A stretch of DNA of 48,923 nucleotides from SLQH01 sp964612995. GTDB taxonomy: Bacteria; Planctomycetota; UBA11346. The DNA lies in contig CAZTGE010000012.1 in NCBI GenBank assembly GCA_964612995.1, forward strand, positions 1 through 48,923, given 5' to 3'. Each line of letters begins with the position of its first letter. Within the stretch, counting starts at the first letter, position 1. Below, one piece after another: positions 1-9,979 of this stretch. The translations under genes were made by a program, and so were the position numbers. The notes under the pieces were generated by a model. The model was not told where the DNA came from. It did no database searches and saw nothing but the letters and a program-made list of their open reading frames with translations.

Positions 1-1549
1 ACTCGATCGTCGCCGGCGGCTTGCTTGAGATGTCGTAGACCACCCGGTTGATGCCGCGGACCTCGTTGATTATGCGGTTGCCGATCCTGTCCATGACGTC
101 GTGCGGCATGCGGTACCAGTCGGCGGTCATGCCGTCGGTGGAGGTGACGCAGCGGACTGCGGCGACGTTCTCGTAGGTGCGTTCGTCGCCCATGACGCCG
201 ACGGTCTTGATCGGGGTGAGGACCACCAGGGCCTGCCAGATCTCGTTGTAGATCCCGTGGCGCCAGAGCTCCTCGCGCATGATCGCGTCGGCGTCCTGGA
301 GCACGCGGACCTTCTCGGCGGTGATCTCACCGAGGATGCGCACAGCCAGGCCCGGACCGGGAAAGGGGTGGCGCCAGATGACCGCCGGCGGGAGCCCGAG
401 CTCCTTGCCCACGGCCCGCACCTCGTCCTTGAACAGGAAGCGGAACGGTTCGATCAGGTCGAGCCCCAGGTCCGCCGGCAGACCGCCGACGTTGTGGTGG
501 CTCTTGATGATCGCGGTCGGGCCGCCGGAGACGCTCTGCGACTCGATCACGTCGGGGTAGAGCGTGCCCTGGGCGAGGAAGTGGATCCGACCGCCGCATT
601 CGGCCTGGATCCGGGTGGCCTCGTCCTTGAATACCTCGATGAATTCGTGACCGATGATCTTGCGTTTGCGCTCCGGATCGTCCTGGCCGGCGAGCTTGTC
701 GAGGAAGCGCTCGTGGGCGTCGACGTAGCGCAGGCCCTCGCCGACGTGGGCTTCGAAGGTGGCGATGACCTCTTCGGCCTCGTTCTTGCGCAACACCCCG
801 TTGTTGACGAACACGCAGTGCAGGCGTTCGCCGATCGCCCGATGGATCAGCACCGCGGCGACCATCGAGTCGACGCCACCGGAGAGCCCGAGCAGGACGT
901 GGCGCTGTGGGCCCACCGCCTCCCGGATGCGGGCGATCTCCTCGTCGATGAACGAGCCCATCTGCCAGTCGCCAGCACAGCCGCAGATCTTGAACAGCCA
1001 GTTCGCGAGGATCTGTGCGCCGTGCTCGCTATGCACGACCTCGGGGTGGAACTGGACGCCGTGGAAGCGCAGCTCGGGGATGGCTACCGCGGCGAAGGGG
1101 CAGTTGGCGCTGGTGGCGAGCACCTCGACGCCGGGGATCGATTCGATGCGATCGCCGTGGCTCATCCACACCACCTGCCGTCGCGGCAGATCGGCGAACA
1201 GCGGGTCCTCGCCGACGACCTCGATCTCTGTGCGGCCGTACTCCCGCTCGCTACAGCCCGCGACCTGGCCGTCGTGCAGCAGGGCGGTCAACTGCAGGCC
1301 GTAGCAGATGCCGAGGATCGGTACGCCGGCCTGGTAGAGCTCGCGGGCGATGGTCGGGGAGTGCTCGCCGTAGACCGATGCCGGCCCCCCGCTGAGCACG
1401 ATGCCGCGCGGCTGCAGGTCGAACACGGTATCGAGGCCGACGGTGCAGGGGTGGATCTCGCAGTAGACCCCGGCCTCACGCACCCGCCGTGCGATGAGCT
1501 GGGTGACCTGGCTGCCGAAGTCGAGGATGACGATGGTGTCGTGGCTCAC
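1..1549 (-). CDS. guaA: GMP synthase (glutamine-hydrolysing), 3' end cut by window edge
   Basis: Cytosolic enzyme that converts XMP to GMP using ATP and glutamine, the last step of guanine nucleotide synthesis. The N-terminal class I glutamine amidotransferase domain shows GICYGLQ with nucleophile Cys82 and a FHPEV motif giving His168 and Glu170. The ATP pyrophosphatase loop LSGGVDS follows near residues 222-228, and the C-terminal dimerisation domain runs to the edge. The last visible residues are KPPATIE; the family usually ends KPPATIEWE, so only about two codons are missing and the full protein would be about 518 residues. The start is GTG (reads SHDTIVILDFGSQ next) with only a weak GGACAG-like ribosome site. 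It lies downstream of guaB on the same strand, behind a strong terminator hairpin. The identification is certain; the exact start is less so. Confidence 0.96.
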   Translation of the reverse strand, partial: MSHDTIVILDFGSQVTQLIARRVREAGVYCEIHPCTVGLDTVFDLQPRGIVLSGGPASVYGEHSPTIARELYQAGVPILGICYGLQLTALLHDGQVAGCSEREYGRTEIEVVGEDPLFADLPRRQVVWMSHGDRIESIPGVEVLATSANCPFAAVAIPELRFHGVQFHPEVVHSEHGAQILANWLFKICGCAGDWQMGSFIDEEIARIREAVGPQRHVLLGLSGGVDSMVAAVLIHRAIGERLHCVFVNNGVLRKNEAEEVIATFEAHVGEGLRYVDAHERFLDKLAGQDDPERKRKIIGHEFIEVFKDEATRIQAECGGRIHFLAQGTLYPDVIESQSVSGGPTAIIKSHHNVGGLPADLGLDLIEPFRFLFKDEVRAVGKELGLPPAVIWRHPFPGPGLAVRILGEITAEKVRVLQDADAIMREELWRHGIYNEIWQALVVLTPIKTVGVMGDERTYENVAAVRCVTSTDGMTADWYRMPHDVMDRIGNRIINEVRGINRVVYDISSKPPATIE

Positions 1550-1559
1550 GCTCTGTCCG

Positions 1560-1598
1560 AAAAAAAAGGGCGCCGGCTGCCCGTGGCACCGGCGCCCT
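1560..1598 (-). terminator. intrinsic terminator or attenuator between guaB and guaA
   Basis: On the minus strand a perfect 10-bp stem (AGGGCGCCGG pairing with CCGGCGCCCT, 12-base loop) is followed directly by eight T residues, the textbook Rho-independent form. It sits after guaB and ends only about ten bases before the guaA start codon, so it could end the guaB message or regulate read-through into guaA. A competing 7-bp pairing (GGCACCG just after the guaB stop with CGGTGCC) overlaps one arm of this stem. Confidence 0.9.
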
Positions 1599-1620
1599 GA
1601 GTGGGAATGACGGTGCCGGC

Positions 1621-3069
1621 TCACTGGGGCCGGTAGTTGGGTGCTTCCTTGGTGATGGTCACGTCGTGCGGATGGCTCTCCTTGAGCCCCGCGGCGGTGA
1701 TGCGGGAGAACACTGCGTGTTCGCAGAAGCTGTGCAGATCCGGCGCGCCGCAGTAGCCCATGGCCGACTTGAGCCCACCGAGCATCTGGTACACCAGACT
1801 CGCCATCGCGCCGCGGCTGGGGACCATGCCCTCGATGCCTTCGGCGACCAGCTTGTCAGCGTTCTTGTTGTCCTGGAAATAGCGATCGGCCGAACCGGCC
1901 TGCATCGCGCCGATCGATCCCATCCCACGGTAGGCCTTGAACGAGCGGCCCTGGTAGATGATCGTCTCGCCCGGCGCCTCGTCGGTGCCGGCGAGCAGGG
2001 AGCCGAGCATCACCACCTGGGCCCCGGCGGCCAGGGCCTTGGCGATGTCGCCGCTGAACTTGATCCCGCCATCGGCGATGATGCTGGTGCCCGACGCCGC
2101 GGCCGCCTCGGCCGCGGCCATGATCGCGCTCACCTGCGGCACGCCGACCCCGGCGATGACCCGGGTGGTGCAGATCGAACCTGGGCCGATGCCGACCTTG
2201 ACCACGTCTGCCCCGGCCTGGATCAGGTCGCGGGTGCCGCCGGCGGTGGCCACGTTGCCGGCGATCACGTCGATATCGTAGGTCGACTTGATGGTCTGCA
2301 CGGTACGCAGGATGTTATCGCTGTGGCCGTGGGCGCTGTCGACCACGATCACATCGACCCCGGCGGTGACCAGCGCGGCGGCGCGATCGAGGTCGAGCGC
2401 GCCGATCGCGGCGCCGACCCGCAGGCGTCCGCGTTCGTCGTGGCTGGCCTGGGGGAACTGTTCCTGACGTTCGAGGTCCTTGAGCGTGATCAGACCGGCG
2501 AGATCGCCCTGGTCGTCGATCAGCACCAGCTTCTCGACCTTGGCCCGGTACATCAGCTCGCGCGCCTCGCCGAGTGCGACCTTGGGGCCGGCGGTGACCA
2601 GATCGGTGGTCATGACCTCAGTGATCGGGGTCGACGGCTCGTGCTGGTATTTCAGGTCGCGGCGGGTGACCAGACCGCGGACCCGGCTCCCGGCGAGCAC
2701 CGGCATGCCGGAGATCTGATACAGCTCCATCATCTGCCGTGCGTCGGCGACGGTGGCGTCGACTCTCAGCGCCTTGGGATCGGTGATCACACCATTCTCG
2801 CTGCGCTTGACCTTCTCGACCTCGCGTGCCTGGGCTTCGATGCTCAGGTTCTTGTGGATCACGCCCAGACCACCGAGCTGGGCCAGGGCGATGGCCAGCC
2901 GGTGTTCGGTGACGGTATCCATCGCCGCCGACATCAGGGGGATGTTCAGGCGGATGCGCCCACTCAACCGGGTGCTGACATCGACCTCGTTGGGCACCAC
3001 CGCACTACGGTCGGGCACCAACAGGATGTCATCGAAGGTGAGTCCGTCGTCCGGAAGGATGGTGGCCAC
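1621..3069 (-). CDS. guaB: IMP dehydrogenase
   Basis: Catalyses NAD-dependent oxidation of IMP to XMP, the committed step toward GMP, in the cytosol. The 482-residue product has the usual length. It opens with LTFDDILLVP, carries the paired CBS insert at roughly residues 90-205 (including VMTTDLVTAG), and has the catalytic loop GPGSICTTRV with Cys300. The C-terminal flap region includes YRGMGSIGAM. A GTG start is chosen because a strong GGAGGT ribosome site lies four bases upstream; the same frame stays open further upstream but the sequence there does not resemble the family. It lies directly upstream of guaA, so two consecutive pathway enzymes are adjacent, and it is divergent from cdsA. 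Confidence 0.97.
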   Translation of the reverse strand: MATILPDDGLTFDDILLVPDRSAVVPNEVDVSTRLSGRIRLNIPLMSAAMDTVTEHRLAIALAQLGGLGVIHKNLSIEAQAREVEKVKRSENGVITDPKALRVDATVADARQMMELYQISGMPVLAGSRVRGLVTRRDLKYQHEPSTPITEVMTTDLVTAGPKVALGEARELMYRAKVEKLVLIDDQGDLAGLITLKDLERQEQFPQASHDERGRLRVGAAIGALDLDRAAALVTAGVDVIVVDSAHGHSDNILRTVQTIKSTYDIDVIAGNVATAGGTRDLIQAGADVVKVGIGPGSICTTRVIAGVGVPQVSAIMAAAEAAAASGTSIIADGGIKFSGDIAKALAAGAQVVMLGSLLAGTDEAPGETIIYQGRSFKAYRGMGSIGAMQAGSADRYFQDNKNADKLVAEGIEGMVPSRGAMASLVYQMLGGLKSAMGYCGAPDLHSFCEHAVFSRITAAGLKESHPHDVTITKEAPNYRPQ

Positions 3070-3109
3070 GGGGACCTCCGTGCGCTCGCGTTGAAGAAAG
3101 GAGGGAAGT

Positions 3110-3196
3110 ATGTCGGATCGCGCCCCGAGGCAACCGGCAGGTGAGACGGCGGAGGCATCGATCCGGAGCCTGCGGCGGCCTTTTCGCGTGACCTGA
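3110..3196 (+). CDS. possible 28-residue leader peptide before cdsA
   Basis: A short ATG frame coding 28 residues, rich in arginine (MSDRAPRQPAGETAE at the start, ending RRPFRVT). It has one of the best ribosome sites in the window: AAAGGAGG five bases before the ATG. The stop codon lies six bases before the cdsA ATG, which itself has no clear ribosome site. This suggests translation of the short frame feeds cdsA by coupling. It matches no family I recognise and has no membrane segment. It could be a regulatory leader peptide, a real small protein, or a chance frame carrying the cdsA ribosome-loading site. Confidence 0.4.
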   Translation: MSDRAPRQPAGETAEASIRSLRRPFRVT

Positions 3197-3202
3197 GCGG
3201 GC

Positions 3203-4111
3203 ATGGCGACTAGCGTGGCGCCGCCCATGCAGGCCGAACTGCGCAACCGTCTGATCGCCGGCCCCGTGCTCGGCGCCGCGACCATCACCGCGCTGGTCGC
3301 CGACATGGCGTTCAACACCAGCTGGGGCGCGCTCGCGGTGGCGCTGGTGATCGCGATCACGGCCACGCCGGAGTTCGTCGCTCTCGCTCGCGGCCCCGCC
3401 GGGCGACCGGTACGCGCCCCCCTGTTCACCGCCAACATCCTGCTGCCGCTGATCGCGGTGCCCGACATCCACCGCGCACTGCTCGAGCGCCTGCCCACAG
3501 AGCCGGTCGCCCTCGTGCTGGGCGTCTGTCTGGTCTGGGCCGCGCTGCTGCAGACCACGCGCGGAATCGAGGGCTTCATCCACGGCCTCGGCGGGACGGT
3601 TCTGGGCATGCTCTACATCGGGCTGAGCATGCACCTGCTGGTCGCGCTGGGGGCGCACGACACACCGCTGAACCCGGTCCGTGGTACCCAGCTGCTGCTC
3701 ACCGCCCTTGCGGTCTGCAAGCTCGGCGACGTCGCCGCCTTCTTCGGCGGGCGCGCCTGCGGTCGCCACAAGATGGCGCCGAGCATCTCGCCCGGCAAGA
3801 CCTGGGAGGGCTTCGGCTTCAGCCTCGTCGGTTCGATCGCCGCGGCCTACCTCACGGTCTATCTTGTCTCCGGTCCATGGATGCGCTATCCCGTCGCGCC
3901 CTTCTCCGGGTACTGGCAGCCGCTGGCTTTCGGCCTCGCGGTCGGCCCGGCCGGGGTGATGGGCGATCTGGTCGAGAGCTGCCTCAAGCGCAGCAGCGCG
4001 GTCAAGGACAGCGGCAGTATCGTCCCCGGTTTCGGCGGCTTCCTCGACGTCTACGACGCCATCCTGCTCAGCGTGCCGGTGGCCTGTCTGTTGACCCTCC
4101 TGTCGGGCTGA
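3203..4111 (+). CDS. cdsA: phosphatidate cytidylyltransferase
   Basis: Integral membrane enzyme making CDP-diacylglycerol from phosphatidic acid and CTP, the branch point of phospholipid synthesis. The 302-residue product has several hydrophobic segments, the conserved SPGKTWEGF stretch, and the C-terminal signature CLKRSSAVKDSG followed by PGFGGFLDVYD. The classical signature reads PGHGG then DR; here Phe replaces His and Val replaces Arg, a variant I associate with planctomycete-type enzymes, while the KD pair and final Asp are retained. The ATG is preceded by a short reading frame ending six bases away. The 3' end overlaps the opposing small membrane gene by 44 bases. Confidence 0.93.
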   Translation: MATSVAPPMQAELRNRLIAGPVLGAATITALVADMAFNTSWGALAVALVIAITATPEFVALARGPAGRPVRAPLFTANILLPLIAVPDIHRALLERLPTEPVALVLGVCLVWAALLQTTRGIEGFIHGLGGTVLGMLYIGLSMHLLVALGAHDTPLNPVRGTQLLLTALAVCKLGDVAAFFGGRACGRHKMAPSISPGKTWEGFGFSLVGSIAAAYLTVYLVSGPWMRYPVAPFSGYWQPLAFGLAVGPAGVMGDLVESCLKRSSAVKDSGSIVPGFGGFLDVYDAILLSVPVACLLTLLSG

Positions 4112-4391
4112 CCCGCGCCGGCGGGTCAGCCGCGGGGGCATCCTCGAGCACCATGTTCCAGATCCCCAGCTCCTGGCCGAACATGGCCACGATCAGCAGC
4201 GCTGCGCCGAGCACGATCAACAACAGGTTGAAGAGGAAGAACAGCACCTCGCGCAGGATGAACACCACACCGCAGAGGATCAGGCCCACACCGGCGCCGA
4301 TCGCGACCTGGACCACGGCATCCGGCACCGGTGGCCCCGCCTCCGCTGCGGCCAGTGCCGGCAGCAGCGTCATCAGGACCACCAGGGACAT
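4068..4391 (-). CDS. small membrane protein, unknown function
   Basis: A 107-residue frame that opens with a signal-like or first membrane segment (LVVLMTLLPALAAAEA), followed by two closely spaced hydrophobic stretches separated by charged REVLFF, and a hydrophilic Pro/Asp-rich tail. This layout suggests an inner-membrane protein with two or three helices. No family is recognised. The chosen ATG removes a non-hydrophobic arginine-rich extension present if the frame is opened further upstream; no clear ribosome site is visible. It faces cdsA tail to tail with overlapping 3' ends. Hydrophobic coding sense in a GC-rich region supports a real gene but conservation is untested. Confidence 0.5.
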   Translation of the reverse strand: MSLVVLMTLLPALAAAEAGPPVPDAVVQVAIGAGVGLILCGVVFILREVLFFLFNLLLIVLGAALLIVAMFGQELGIWNMVLEDAPAADPPARVSPTGGSTDRPPAR

Positions 4392-4547
4392 CGACCGTGA
4401 GGGGCACAGCGCGCAGGCGCGGTGGTGAGCGAGAGCCGAACCGGCGTGACCGCGCGACCAAGGATGGCGAAGCGACAGAAGCACACGGCAATGGTCCGTT
4501 GAAGGTATGGCCCGGTCAAGCCGGGTCTGCCATCCGCCCTGCAAGAC

Positions 4548-4580
4548 CTCGCCCCCGACCGCACGGCGGCCGGGGGCGAG
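4548..4580 (-). terminator. GC-rich hairpin after fusA
   Basis: A 10-bp stem (CTCGCCCCCG with CGGGGGCGAG) 26 bases beyond the fusA stop codon. There is no T tract on the minus-strand side, so it is a weak candidate terminator or a message-end stabiliser. A smaller CCCGG/CCGGG hairpin lies about 20 bases further on. Confidence 0.45.
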
Positions 4581-4606
4581 AGAAGGGATTCGATCGCGCC
4601 AGCGGC

Positions 4607-6694
<2,088 letters not shown>

Positions 6695-6834
6695 GGCTGT
6701 CTCCGCTTGGAGCACATGACGCGTAGTTCGCGTGGGTGCATGAGTTTACGTTCGTATCGGCGCCGGATCACGCTGAGCCCGTCGGCGGCGAGGGCGCCAT
6801 ATTCTGGCTTTTGCCGGATTCTCAAGCGAAAGCT

Positions 6835-7018
6835 TGGACCAGCTCGCAGGGCGACTCAAAGCTCGCCCCAGGAGCGCCGATCACCAGGTCGGCATGCCTT
6901 GCGTCGCCTCCACCTGCGTCCAACCGCCCGGCTTTCTTTGGGCTTGCTCCATAGTGACGCAGGTGGAGGCGAGGCATGGCCCTCATGTGCGAGCTTTGAG
7001 TCGCCCTGGACCAGCTCG
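6835..7018. repeat. fold-back element flanked by a 12-base direct repeat
   Basis: Two perfect inverted blocks make a long interrupted hairpin: a 19-base block (6848-6866 with 6989-7007) and a 17-base block (6904-6920 with 6956-6972), loop 6921-6955. The hairpin is bounded by the direct repeat TGGACCAGCTCG at 6835-6846 and 7007-7018. It fills much of the 427-base gap between fusA and the next gene, which holds no other feature that I see. It looks like a small non-autonomous insertion with a duplicated target, but no transposase relic is visible. Confidence 0.7.
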
Positions 7019-7121
7019 GCCCCCCCTGCCGTGGCGGGGCGTGTGAACGAGCGGCGGCCGGCTGCGCATCGCACGACCGGTCGCGCTTGTCGCCCTGGCG
7101 CTGCCCTGCAGACTGGCCGGC

Positions 7122-9620
7122 ATGCTCACCGGCCTGCGCGCATCCGACGGCCCCTTGCTCCAACAGCTCTGCAGCGGCGACCGCCGCCTGCTCATGCGCC
7201 TCGGCGCGCTGCTGCAGGAGCGCTTCGCGCTGACCGAGCTGGTGCTGCAGGAAGCCGGGAGCGATTCCGACCTGCGCGCGCTGGTGATGGATCGCGGCCT
7301 GAGCGCGACCGCCGAAGACGAGCCCGCCTTCCATGCGCTGTGCGAACGCCACCACTGCGGCGAGCTCGGCCTGAGCGTGACCCGGGGCGAAACGGCCGAC
7401 GACGGCACGACCTGGCACGTGCTCGCCTTCGCCGACGAGGTCGACAACCCGCTGACCGCGCCGGTGGAACCCGGCGCCGGCCCCCCTGCCGGCGTGGCGG
7501 CCCTGCTGCCCTCGCTCAGCCAGCAGGTACGCGGCCCGATCGAGGGGCTGCTCGCCGCCACGGCCGACGACCAGCGCGCCGCCGCGCTCGAGCAGCTGCG
7601 CTACGCCGGACCCGACCTCGGGGTGATCGCCGAGCTGATGCCGATGGTCCTCGCCGACGGCGCCGAGCTGGTGCGCGAGCGGGCGATCTCGCTGCTGGTC
7701 CAGGCCGGCGCCCGCCCGCTGGTCATCGACCTGATCCGCGCGCTGCAGAAGGACGACGACCGCAGCATCCGCCGTCTGGCCGACAACCTGCGCAACCTTC
7801 CGCACGAGCAGATCGACCTCGTGGTCGCTGCGATGCTGGCCATGCTCGGCCGCAACGCGGTCACCCCCGGCATCGTCCATCTCGCCACCACCATCGCCCC
7901 CCAGCTGGCCCACCATCGCGGACTCGCCCGCCTGCTCGAGCTGATGCTGCCACACGCCAACCGGATCAGTCTCATCGGCATGATCCGTGCCCTGCAGCAG
8001 CACAACCCGCAGACCGTCACCCCGACCCTGCGCGAACTCATGGGGCAGGGCGACGAGCTCGATGCCCGGCTGATCGTACTCCAGGCCAGCCAGACCGGTG
8101 TCGATCGCGCCGCCCTGCTCGCGCGCGGCGTCGACCTGCTGCTCGCTCCCGGCCCTGAACCGACCGATCGCATGGCCCTGGCCGCCTCGTTGCGTCAGCT
8201 CGACGCCGACGGCGAGCTGGCCCACCGTATCGCGTCCCACGACACGCCGCTGTGCGACCTGCGCGACAACACCGTCTTCTGGCTGCTCGCCGACCTCGCG
8301 CGCAGCGAGCGGATCGCGCCCGACGACGGCGAGACCCTGCTGCGCCAGATCCGCGACCTGCTCGCCGACGTCCGCGGGCCGCACGTGCTCACCGTACTCG
8401 AACAGCGCCTGCCGGTGCTCCTGCCCGGCGAGCCGGCGACCCGCGCGCAGATGGTGCCCCCGCTCTGCGAGCTCTCGGTGCGCTTCAACACCGATCGCGG
8501 CCGCGACCTGATCATCTACAACATCATCGACATCGGGCAGCCGGCGATCGCCCCCTGCTGGACCCTGCTCGAGGAGAGCCCCCACCGCCGGGTGCGCGAC
8601 ATCGCGGTCGAGGTGCTGCCCGAGCTGCTTCAGGATGCCGGACCGGACTGCATCGGCGCCGCGGTCGACCGCCTGCTGCAACGCATGGAGCACACCCGCG
8701 AGCAGACGGAGAGCGGTCGCCTGCTCTGGGCCGCGGCCCGCCTGGCCACCGCCCCGGCGGTCGATGGCGACGGCGATCTGGTCACCCGGGTCGACGCCCA
8801 CTCGTCGGCGCTCGGCCTGCATGCGGTGCCGGCCTGGGGCCACCTCGCCGCCAGCCCGGCGATCGATCCGGTCCGCCGCAGCGCGATCCTCGACCACCTG
8901 CTCACCGGGCTCAAGGCCCGCGTACCCGACGCCCGCACCGAGCAGACCGTCGACGAGCAGACCCAGGAGGTGCTCTACGTCCTCGACGCGCGCCTGGGCG
9001 CCCACACCGAGAACGTCCCCGCGATCATCATCGCACTCGAACACATCGGGCGCAGCCCCCATCTGCCGCCGCAGATGTTGCGCTACCTCACCCGCCAGCT
9101 GTGCAACCAGTGGCGCGAGGTCTCCAGCTGGAAGGTGATCTGGGGCCCGGCCAACGCCCAATTGCTCGGCCGCTGCCTCTGCCGCCTCGCCGAGCTGCCC
9201 CAGCTGCCGGGCTCGTTGCGCTTCCAGATCGCCGACACCCTGCTGCCGCGGGCGAGCAACCTGACCATCGCGCTCGAACTCAGCCGGATCTTCGCCATCA
9301 CCGGGCCCGACGCCGGCAAGATGGGCGAGCTCGCCGGCCGCGCGGCGCACAACCTGATCCAGGCTGCGACCGCGAACAGCTTCGCCGATGACGAGATCCC
9401 CCAGCTCGCCGAGGTCCTCGCCGCGTTCATCCTCGTTCCCGACCTCGGCCCCGATGGCGAGATCACCCGCCGCCGCCTGATCGCCCTGCTCGGCGGCTAC
9501 CGCTCGCAGATCGGTCAGCGCACACGCGAACGCCTGCGCGCCGCGCTGAGCGAACCGGACCCCGGACCGCTGATCGCCGACCTGCGCGAACGGCTCGACT
9601 GGCTCGCGCCCTTCGACTGA
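7122..9620 (+). CDS. large alpha-helical repeat (HEAT-like) protein
   Basis: An 832-residue protein with no recognised catalytic motif, signal peptide or membrane segment. From about residue 120 onward it is a succession of amphipathic helices of roughly 30-40 residue periodicity, with recurrent Leu/Ala patterns such as ELVRERAISLLVQAGARP and RRVRDIAVEVLPELL, which is what HEAT/Armadillo solenoids look like. The first 120 residues resemble a separate small domain with helices and a short beta-rich part. Such solenoids usually act as protein-binding scaffolds; no partner is evident here. The ATG lacks a strong ribosome site. The opposite strand also stays open over most of its length, but the protein sense on plus is clearly better. 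Confidence 0.75.
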   Translation: MLTGLRASDGPLLQQLCSGDRRLLMRLGALLQERFALTELVLQEAGSDSDLRALVMDRGLSATAEDEPAFHALCERHHCGELGLSVTRGETADDGTTWHVLAFADEVDNPLTAPVEPGAGPPAGVAALLPSLSQQVRGPIEGLLAATADDQRAAALEQLRYAGPDLGVIAELMPMVLADGAELVRERAISLLVQAGARPLVIDLIRALQKDDDRSIRRLADNLRNLPHEQIDLVVAAMLAMLGRNAVTPGIVHLATTIAPQLAHHRGLARLLELMLPHANRISLIGMIRALQQHNPQTVTPTLRELMGQGDELDARLIVLQASQTGVDRAALLARGVDLLLAPGPEPTDRMALAASLRQLDADGELAHRIASHDTPLCDLRDNTVFWLLADLARSERIAPDDGETLLRQIRDLLADVRGPHVLTVLEQRLPVLLPGEPATRAQMVPPLCELSVRFNTDRGRDLIIYNIIDIGQPAIAPCWTLLEESPHRRVRDIAVEVLPELLQDAGPDCIGAAVDRLLQRMEHTREQTESGRLLWAAARLATAPAVDGDGDLVTRVDAHSSALGLHAVPAWGHLAASPAIDPVRRSAILDHLLTGLKARVPDARTEQTVDEQTQEVLYVLDARLGAHTENVPAIIIALEHIGRSPHLPPQMLRYLTRQLCNQWREVSSWKVIWGPANAQLLGRCLCRLAELPQLPGSLRFQIADTLLPRASNLTIALELSRIFAITGPDAGKMGELAGRAAHNLIQAATANSFADDEIPQLAEVLAAFILVPDLGPDGEITRRRLIALLGGYRSQIGQRTRERLRAALSEPDPGPLIADLRERLDWLAPFD

Positions 9621-9622
9621 GG

Positions 9623-9690
9623 CTACGGCCCCAGCGGGGCGAAGCGATCGCCCGTCTCGCGCACCAGATCGCGCAGCCGGGCGTGGAGCT
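9623..9690 (-). pseudogene. relic of a gene 3' end, possibly sulfatase-like
   Basis: On the minus strand the reading LHARLRDLVRETGDRF then APLGP and a TAG stop resembles the C-terminal tail of sulfatases (a leucine/arginine-rich helix followed by TGD and an aromatic residue). The frame is closed immediately upstream by another TAG, so only about 21 codons remain. The piece is bounded by a 10-base direct repeat GCTACGGCCC (9622-9631 and 9688-9697) and abuts a dispersed repeat motif. It is most simply a deletion remnant; the sulfatase assignment rests on a short match and is tentative. Confidence 0.3.
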
Positions 9691-9694
9691 ACGG

Positions 9695-9755
9695 CCCATT
9701 GTCGCGGAAAACCACCGCTCGGTCGGACGGTCGCTCCACTGCGCTGCGCTCCGGC
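9695..9755. repeat. dispersed palindromic repeat, copy A
   Basis: Contains CCATTGTCGCGGAAAA, then CTCGGTCGGACGGTCGC, an imperfect palindrome, and GCTCCGG. The same ordered blocks recur at 47589-47653, and the CTCGGTCGG to GCTCCGG apex also occurs in the palindromic element at 40522-40710. The 359-base gap from 9621 to 9979 otherwise holds only the gene relic before this copy and no feature after it. Confidence 0.6.
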
Positions 9756-9979
9756 CTGAGTCCATCAGTGGACCTTTGAGGGCTTTGGCATTGCCGTGAC
9801 CCTGGCCGTCGCCGCCCCGGCGTTCGGGCAGATGCTGGAAATGCCCCATGCCGGCATCTCATGCCGCCGAGCGCCGGCTTACAGGGGGCCGGTCACCGTC
9901 ATGCAGACAGTGCGCAAGCAGCGATGCGACCGGGGAAAAGGGACTTGGCGCCTGCAAAATCGATGGCTATGGTTTCGCT

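Noticed and set aside
101..1600. A 499-codon open frame on plus over guaA.
   Set aside because: It is the GC-rich antisense shadow of guaA; the minus strand has all GMP synthase motifs in order.
6822..9350. An 842-codon minus frame opposite the helical-repeat gene.
   Set aside because: Low-complexity Gly/Asp/Gln/Arg composition; the plus reading has regular amphipathic helices.
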